The notes below the pieces were generated by a model. The model had not been told where the DNA came from and ran no database searches. It saw only the letters and a list, made by a program, of their open reading frames with translations. Of a DNA stretch of 20,671 nt, positions 15,687 to 20,671 are shown in pieces (the first letter of the stretch is position 1; every line of letters starts with the position of its first letter). A program made the position numbers and the translations under genes. This DNA is from Spirochaetaceae bacterium. Its GTDB lineage: Bacteria > Spirochaetota > Spirochaetia > Treponematales > Breznakiellaceae. The DNA is taken from NCBI GenBank assembly GCA_031255315.1, contig JAIRSS010000008.1, positions 1 through 20,671 of the forward strand. Reading direction: 5' to 3'.

Positions 15687-16103
15687 ATGAGAATAGGTGG
15701 TGTTGTTTGCCGCGGTCAAGCGCTTTCGCTGGTTCTGTTCGGCCTCTTTACGGTTTCCTGTACCGGCAGACCGGCGTTTCCGGGGCGCGGGGCAAATAGG
15801 GAAGCAGCCCTGCTCCCGCCCGCAACCCCCCCTCTGTCCCGCTCGGTGATAGGGTACGGGGTTATTAATGTCTCATATATTCACGTGGTGTCCGAGCCAA
15901 GTTCTTCGGGTTTTTCTCTCGGCTATCTGAGAAAGAGCGCCATTGTGTCGGTTCTGGAACGCCGGGCGGTGAATAATGACGGGGTTACGGAATTCTGGGT
16001 GCTGGTGGGGGATTCCCCCAGGGGCTGGCTGAGGGAAGAGGTGGTTCAGATTTACGATAATGAGGCTAAAGCCCGGACTGCGGCGGAGCTGCTGAGTCCA
16101 TGA
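15687..16103 (+). CDS. Putative lipoprotein with bacterial SH3-like domain
   Basis: This 138-residue envelope protein has a lipoprotein signal (residues 1-24) and box LFTVSC with Cys25. After a Pro-rich linker, residues about 58-124 form an SH3b-like beta-barrel (INVSYIHVVSEPSSSGFSLGYLRKSAIVSVLERR...EFWVLVGDSPRGWLREEVVQIYD), a module that often binds peptidoglycan or protein partners. The stop overlaps the start of the DUF445 gene (ATGA, 16100-16103), so the two are translationally coupled and may act together at the envelope. The start is only 3 bases from the divergent omptin start. Confidence 0.75.
   Translation: MRIGGVVCRGQALSLVLFGLFTVSCTGRPAFPGRGANREAALLPPATPPLSRSVIGYGVINVSYIHVVSEPSSSGFSLGYLRKSAIVSVLERRAVNNDGVTEFWVLVGDSPRGWLREEVVQIYDNEAKARTAAELLSP
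15690..15719 (-). promoter_or_regulatory. Omptin gene promoter, predicted leaderless
   Basis: On the minus strand TTGACC (15714-15719) is followed after 18 bases by TATTCT (15690-15695), then 6 bases to the ATG at 15681-15683. There is no Shine-Dalgarno. The elements lie inside the coding sequence of the divergent SH3 lipoprotein gene. Confidence 0.5.
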
Positions 16104-17485
16104 AGGATATGCTCCTTCTAGCGGCCCCGGTAGTGATAGGGGCGGTTATCGGGTATGTTACCAACGCGGCGGCCATAAAAATGCTTTTCCGCCCCCTAAA
16201 GGCGGTCAGGTTTTTGGGCGTCCGGGTGCCGTTTACTCCCGGCGTTCTGCCCCGGGAGCGGCATAAGCTGGCGCTCAGCATAGGTTCTATGGTGGAGCGG
16301 AAGCTCCTTACCCCGGAAATACTTCGGGAGCGGATCCGCCGGGAAGACGTCCGGGCCGCTATAAACAGCTCTGTAGCCCGGTATACCGGCAAATGGCTGG
16401 AACAACCTCTGTGCGTCCTCTTTGCCGGTGAGAACACGCCCCCCCCGGTTTTGTTTCGCATTTTTCGGGACTTCCTGGGTTCTCCGGCGTTCAATTCCCT
16501 TCTGGAATCCTTCTTAGTATCCCTGGCTGATTATGCGGAGGATTCACGTATAACCGTAGGCGAGCTTTTAGGATACGAACGGATTGGAATCCTCCAGGAA
16601 AAGTTCAAATATTTCATCCGGGAAAATCTTGAATCTCAGGCGCCTCATGTGGCTCAATATGCCGCTTCCGCTTTGGACGCCGCCTTTCCGGGCATGACGC
16701 GCCAACTCCTTCAATTTCTGATGAAAGACGAAATTCACCAGGCGCTGGAAACCCAGGGGCGGATTTTCCTCAATAACGCCATCCTGAAACTTTCGACGCT
16801 TCAACGATTTTTCATTTCCGCCGGGCAATATGACAAGACCCTGCATGAACGGATGCCGGAGATTATCGACGACCTGATAGCGCAGATTGAGTCCCTCATG
16901 TACGACCCGGACGCCCGGCGGCGGATTACCGGCTTCGCGGAAGAAAGCGTCCGCTCTATACTATCCCAGGAAGCGTCTTTGGAAACCCTGAGCAGGATGG
17001 CTTCTTCTCTGCCGATGCTTTACGCCGCTATGCCCCTGGGCGAGGCGGTTAAAAAGCTGGCCGCCGGGGATATTCGGACGGCTGTCCGCCGGGTCCGGGG
17101 TTTTTTCGAAGAAAAAAGCGGTCCCGGGTTTGGCCGGTTTCTGAGCGGCGCGGTGAACGCTATGCTTGACGCTCATAAAGACTGGACGGTTTCCGGTTTT
17201 TTTATGATTGACCGTTCTAAAAAGGAAAAAATCGACGCCTATATTGGCGAAACCCTTTTGAAGAACATGGATGAACACCTTGAGGAAGTGCTTAACGGCA
17301 TTAATATCAAAGCGTTGGTTTCCGACCGTATAGATTCTCTGGACATGGTGGATGTTGAACATATCGTGCTGGATGTAATGGACAATCAGTTGAAATGGAT
17401 TAATGTCTTCGGCGCTATTCTGGGCGCGTTTATCGGAGGGGCCCAGATAGTGCTTTCCTGGTTCGCTTCGGGGGGGGGGGGCTAA
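16100..17485 (+). CDS. DUF445-family membrane protein
   Basis: This 461-residue protein is an inner-membrane member of the YheB-like DUF445 family, whose function is not established. Diagnostic N-terminal features are a transmembrane helix (about 4-22) with GYVTNAAAIKMLFRPLK, then PFTPGVLPRERHKLA. The middle is a long helical cytoplasmic or envelope stalk, and a second hydrophobic segment (VFGAILGAFIGGAQIVLSWF, about 437-456) closes the protein, matching the family's two-end topology. The start overlaps the stop of the SH3 lipoprotein gene. The last codons form a tract of 12 consecutive G (17470-17481), so slippage would swap or extend the C-terminus. The next gene is convergent after only 30 bases with no hairpin. 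Confidence 0.85.
   Translation: MKDMLLLAAPVVIGAVIGYVTNAAAIKMLFRPLKAVRFLGVRVPFTPGVLPRERHKLALSIGSMVERKLLTPEILRERIRREDVRAAINSSVARYTGKWLEQPLCVLFAGENTPPPVLFRIFRDFLGSPAFNSLLESFLVSLADYAEDSRITVGELLGYERIGILQEKFKYFIRENLESQAPHVAQYAASALDAAFPGMTRQLLQFLMKDEIHQALETQGRIFLNNAILKLSTLQRFFISAGQYDKTLHERMPEIIDDLIAQIESLMYDPDARRRITGFAEESVRSILSQEASLETLSRMASSLPMLYAAMPLGEAVKKLAAGDIRTAVRRVRGFFEEKSGPGFGRFLSGAVNAMLDAHKDWTVSGFFMIDRSKKEKIDAYIGETLLKNMDEHLEEVLNGINIKALVSDRIDSLDMVDVEHIVLDVMDNQLKWINVFGAILGAFIGGAQIVLSWFASGGGG
17470..17481 (+). repeat. Poly-G tract of 12 at the 3' end of the DUF445 gene
   Basis: Twelve consecutive G encode the last Gly residues before the stop. Such homopolymers are hypermutable. One extra G gives a near-equivalent end (LK then stop); one fewer G reads into the convergent region. 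The count may also be a sequencing artefact. Confidence 0.7.
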
Positions 17486-17515
17486 AATAAAAATTGAAGC
17501 CCCTCCCGTTCTCTC

Positions 17516-20500
17516 TTACCGGTTGACCGTAACCATACCGTTTATGATCCTGAGATTCGGCCAGGCGGCGGTGGTATACCAGCGGTCCGGTTTGGGAATA
17601 TCGGCGCTAAAATCGATCTCCGTAAAATACACATAGCGCCCCCATTCATCAGCCAAAAAGATGGGGAAATAGACCCCCCCGTGGTCGTCACTGGCCAGAT
17701 CTTGCTGCAAATAAATATCAAAAATCGACCAGGGCTCATTAAAGGCAACGGAAGCCGTTGCTTCCCGGTCCGAAGACGCCCGGTAGAACCTGAGACTGAT
17801 ACCCTGATCACGCGGGCCGCCCTCCGCCAGCACAATCTTTCCACTTGTATAGGTGTTAAAGGATCGGGGGGGCCTCCCGGCGGCGGAAACTTCCAGATAC
17901 CTGAAACGGCTCACCGCAAGCAGACGGCCTCTCAGGAAAAGTTTTCCCTGAACATCAACGGACGGTTGGGAGAGGGTCCAGGTGAGGGGTTTACCGGAGT
18001 TTACCACCGCGGCGGCAAATTGATAGATCGTCTGCGCCCAGGTCTGGGCAACAGCGCCCCGGAATAAGATTGGGTGCAGTACCGGCTCCAGGGGGTCCTC
18101 ATCCTCGGCGGCTTGTACCGGCAAATCGCCGGCCCCCATATCCCGCAGTAACAGGACCAGATCCTCAAGGTCGTCCATGGACAGCACCTCCCCCCGGGGC
18201 GCGTCGGAGACCAGGGGGAATACCCGGAGGCTTTCCAGTTTTTCGGAAAACGCCGCCAATTTCAGGTCACAAAACGTTTTCGACAGGATGGTAACGCCGT
18301 CCATGATAAAATCATTCCACCAGCCGATGCTGATATTCCGGGTGTCCGAATAGACGGTCATATAGGTTTCTTTAATTTCATCCAGGGGCAGGGAGCGGAT
18401 CTGCCGAAAGGCCGGCTCCGCTTCCACAGGCAGCCTGCCCCAGGCGGTCAGCATCCGATCCGCATCGGCGCTGAGGAAGCCGGAAAGCAGCTTAATCCGG
18501 TCGTTCAGGGAAGCGATGAAATCGGCCTTTTCCCGCTTTAACACCTCGGACAACATAATGTCGTTGACATCGTCTAATATACCGATACATTCTGTGTAGA
18601 GGGACTGGAGGACCGAATTGATCTGATAGGGTTTGGTTTGGCTGACCCGGTCCCGGTACTCCCGCCAGGACGAGGAAGGGATATAGGCGCTGTCAGGATA
18701 ATTCCCCCAGTAACTGAGGTAATACCCCAGATAGGCGCTGAAGGCGTCGGTCTGATAAATGCTCTGGTCCCGGTTTTGCAGGAATTTCGGCTGTTCGGTA
18801 AGGTTGACATATTGGGTAAACAGATCGTTATACGCCGCGATACCGTCGACTATCTCTTTCACTATCCCCGGATCATAGCCCCGGTTATAGGCTATATCCC
18901 CCAGGGCGCTTCGGATTGCCCGTCCGGAGAGGGAGAATATCTCCTGGTCTTCCGCCTCCGAGCGGGAAGCAATCATTGCGTTTATGGTTTCGGCGGAAGT
19001 GGAGAGGAATTCGTATTCGGCGCTCAGGACGATATAGCGGTTAAGATAGGCTTGGGCCGCAAGCATGATCCTGCCATTGCTGATAAGGCTCGAAACCTTT
19101 TCGTTTTCCGCATAGGGTTTGACATAGGCTTCGTAATTATCAAAGGCGGCAATGATGTCATACTGGCCGCTCATCCAGTTCAGAGTGCCGGTATTCCGCA
19201 ACTGCCCGGGGTCCGGCATATCCACCGCCCCGGCAAGATTCAAAATTTTCTCCACCACCATAAAAAGGGAATCCGAATCCTCCTCTTTGGTCATTTTTTC
19301 GGAGAGGAGTTCGTTGCTTTTCAGGCTCAGAGCGGCGGCCCGCAGGCTTTCCAGTTCCCGGGCCAGGTTTCCGGAAAATTCCCGCTCCAGGGCGCTGACG
19401 GCCCCCAGGACTCCGTCCCTGCTTCCGCCGCTTTTTTCCCGGATAAAATCCATATCTTTTCTGAAAACATCCGTATAATCCGTTACCGCGTAATTGATTA
19501 CCAATTCATTGAACAGGTAGTCGTTTATCAGGTTGTTTCCAAAGGGATCGGCTTCCCCCCCGGCGGCGGTAAGCCCCAGGGGGATATTCACCCCGAGCAT
19601 TTCGTTTTTTATTTCCTCAAAAAGTTCCCTCCCCCGGGCGATACCGTTGTTTTGGGTTTGGGTCAGCGCTTTCCATTCGGCAACCAGATTCTGCACGTCC
19701 CGCAGGGAAGAAGCGTCGGCGGCCCGGCGCAGAAGGAGGGTAATCCGGCCGTAGTTGGTAACGATGTTCTGGGACAGGGAAACCAGGGTTTTTATTTTCC
19801 CATACAGGGAATCGGGGTAAACCGAAAGGCGCTGCCAGGCGGAGAGTATGATCTGGAGGGCCGCCCGTTTGGCCTGGAGAAATTCATCGGAGTAAACATA
19901 GGCCGCTTCTTCCCCAAAGGTGTAACGCCGGTCATTCCGGGAGATAAAGCTGTTGAGCAGGGATCGGGAATCGTTGGAAAGCTCCGGCAGCAAGTACCCG
20001 GTCAGGGCTTCCGCATTGTACTGGTTGGACAAGAACAGCCGCTGGAAATCTTCCTGAGTCAGTTCATCAAGCCGGGTAAAGGACTCTATGACGGTCCGCA
20101 ATTCCCGGTCAAGGGTCGGAGCGCCAAAAGACTGATCGATCAGGCGGGAGCCCGCATTTCTGATAAGGGGGACTCTGATGAGGTTCCCATAGAGCTGGTT
20201 GGTGATAAAGATCCGGTCCCGGCGGCCCATATTGGGTTCCCGGAACACCAAAAGGTCCGAAAGCAAGAACCCCAGGGGAGGGGTCAGATTGATGTTCCGG
20301 TAGGCCAGGGCGTTGTAGTAAAACTGCACCGGAGAAACGCCCCTGTTTTGGGGGGTGTTATTCACGGCAAAGGAGCCGTCCCTGTTTTTTATGATGAGGG
20401 GAGGACCCGCGCCGTCCCCGCCCCGCAGGGCCGAAGCAAGGGATTGATAATAATTGGCAACCTGGGCCAGGGACGCGGTGAGTTCATGGGCCCTGAAAAG

Positions 20501-20671
20501 AGCGGCGTAGAGGAGCGCAAAAGAAAAAAGTATCAAAACCCCGCAGAGGGCAAAGAGGGGTATGGACCGGTTGAAGGCTTCTTTTCTGACAAAGGCCGCG
20601 TGGGGGGAGGGGTTAAAAATATACTTTTGCAACATATCCCGGACAAAATAGGACTGGGAAACCGGCGGTTT
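17516..20671 (-). CDS. TssM/IcmF-like type VI secretion membrane-complex protein, 5' end beyond window edge
   Basis: 1051 residues are visible and the frame is open to the window edge, so the Met at 20635 is not the start; the residues before it (KPPVSQSYFVRD) fit the family's cytoplasmic-to-membrane junction (FVRDMLQKYIFNP). TssM/IcmF anchors the type VI secretion baseplate across the inner membrane and reaches the outer membrane. Visible parts are the junction (about 1-35), the last transmembrane helix (about 36-59) and then a periplasmic part of about 990 residues, mostly helical, with family-like Y-x3-L-x-R-x-P-L and DELTQEDFQRLFL segments. The C-terminal beta part has FNEPWSIFDIYLQQD, resembling the IcmF WPGPWGLF-type motif. 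The call rests on topology and weak motifs. It would be the last gene of its operon; partners would lie right of the window. Confidence 0.65.
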   Translation of the reverse strand, partial: KPPVSQSYFVRDMLQKYIFNPSPHAAFVRKEAFNRSIPLFALCGVLILFSFALLYAALFRAHELTASLAQVANYYQSLASALRGGDGAGPPLIIKNRDGSFAVNNTPQNRGVSPVQFYYNALAYRNINLTPPLGFLLSDLLVFREPNMGRRDRIFITNQLYGNLIRVPLIRNAGSRLIDQSFGAPTLDRELRTVIESFTRLDELTQEDFQRLFLSNQYNAEALTGYLLPELSNDSRSLLNSFISRNDRRYTFGEEAAYVYSDEFLQAKRAALQIILSAWQRLSVYPDSLYGKIKTLVSLSQNIVTNYGRITLLLRRAADASSLRDVQNLVAEWKALTQTQNNGIARGRELFEEIKNEMLGVNIPLGLTAAGGEADPFGNNLINDYLFNELVINYAVTDYTDVFRKDMDFIREKSGGSRDGVLGAVSALEREFSGNLARELESLRAAALSLKSNELLSEKMTKEEDSDSLFMVVEKILNLAGAVDMPDPGQLRNTGTLNWMSGQYDIIAAFDNYEAYVKPYAENEKVSSLISNGRIMLAAQAYLNRYIVLSAEYEFLSTSAETINAMIASRSEAEDQEIFSLSGRAIRSALGDIAYNRGYDPGIVKEIVDGIAAYNDLFTQYVNLTEQPKFLQNRDQSIYQTDAFSAYLGYYLSYWGNYPDSAYIPSSSWREYRDRVSQTKPYQINSVLQSLYTECIGILDDVNDIMLSEVLKREKADFIASLNDRIKLLSGFLSADADRMLTAWGRLPVEAEPAFRQIRSLPLDEIKETYMTVYSDTRNISIGWWNDFIMDGVTILSKTFCDLKLAAFSEKLESLRVFPLVSDAPRGEVLSMDDLEDLVLLLRDMGAGDLPVQAAEDEDPLEPVLHPILFRGAVAQTWAQTIYQFAAAVVNSGKPLTWTLSQPSVDVQGKLFLRGRLLAVSRFRYLEVSAAGRPPRSFNTYTSGKIVLAEGGPRDQGISLRFYRASSDREATASVAFNEPWSIFDIYLQQDLASDDHGGVYFPIFLADEWGRYVYFTEIDFSADIPKPDRWYTTAAWPNLRIINGMVTVNR

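Noticed and set aside
17516..20635. Met at 20635 as the start of the TssM-like gene
   Set aside because: The frame is open for 12 more codons to the edge and those residues fit the family's membrane junction.

Overview
The window looks like chromosome of a host-associated spirochete, most likely a termite-gut type Treponema. The grounds are a GC-rich genome (by eye), a mix of spirochete-style lipoproteins and membrane proteins I know only as uncharacterised families, treponeme-like poly-G tracts, and housekeeping genes (secA, nnr, a Nudix gene) scattered among small unrelated operons. The assignment is inferred from gene content and sequence style, not from a marker gene.

Layout. Bases 1-2280 are insertion-sequence debris. 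They hold the 3' part of an IS66-family transposase running in from the left edge, a 450-base non-coding stretch with GC-rich palindromes, and a broken IS5-family transposase with frameshifts, a stop and an internal deletion. Bases 2343-4059 are a two-gene operon: a HigA/XRE-type DNA-binding protein with a lysine-rich tail, and an MFS transporter. Convergent to it, with overlapping stop codons, is an aldo/keto reductase (4056-4976). A 324-base gap follows, carrying a MerR-type promoter candidate and copies of a dispersed inverted repeat. secA (5301-8063, minus strand) is divergent from a lipoprotein gene (8130-9335, plus), which is followed by the bifunctional NAD(P)HX repair gene nnr (9443-11020). 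A MalY/PatB-type C-S lyase (minus) faces nnr and is divergent from a YheO-like PAS protein that has lost its DNA-binding end. Then come a single-span membrane protein, a four-span membrane protein and a Nudix hydrolase. On the minus strand is an omptin-type outer-membrane protease, with its start codon 3 bases from the start of a divergent SH3-like lipoprotein gene coupled to a DUF445 membrane protein. The right edge is filled by the large periplasmic part of a TssM/IcmF-like protein (minus), which continues beyond the window.

Two features tie the window together. First, several genes (secA, its divergent lipoprotein, the omptin, the SH3 lipoprotein, the PAS gene and the 13786 membrane gene) have a -10 box 6-9 bases before the start codon and no Shine-Dalgarno sequence, so leaderless transcripts are predicted. 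Others (higA-like, the aldo/keto reductase, nnr, malY) have a normal leader and Shine-Dalgarno. Second, a 12-13 base inverted repeat (GGGGCTGTTCCAA) recurs at gene ends and in the gap upstream of the aldo/keto reductase.

The most interesting items are the TssM-like gene in what appears to be a spirochete, the omptin with a complete catalytic set, and the leaderless-promoter pattern.
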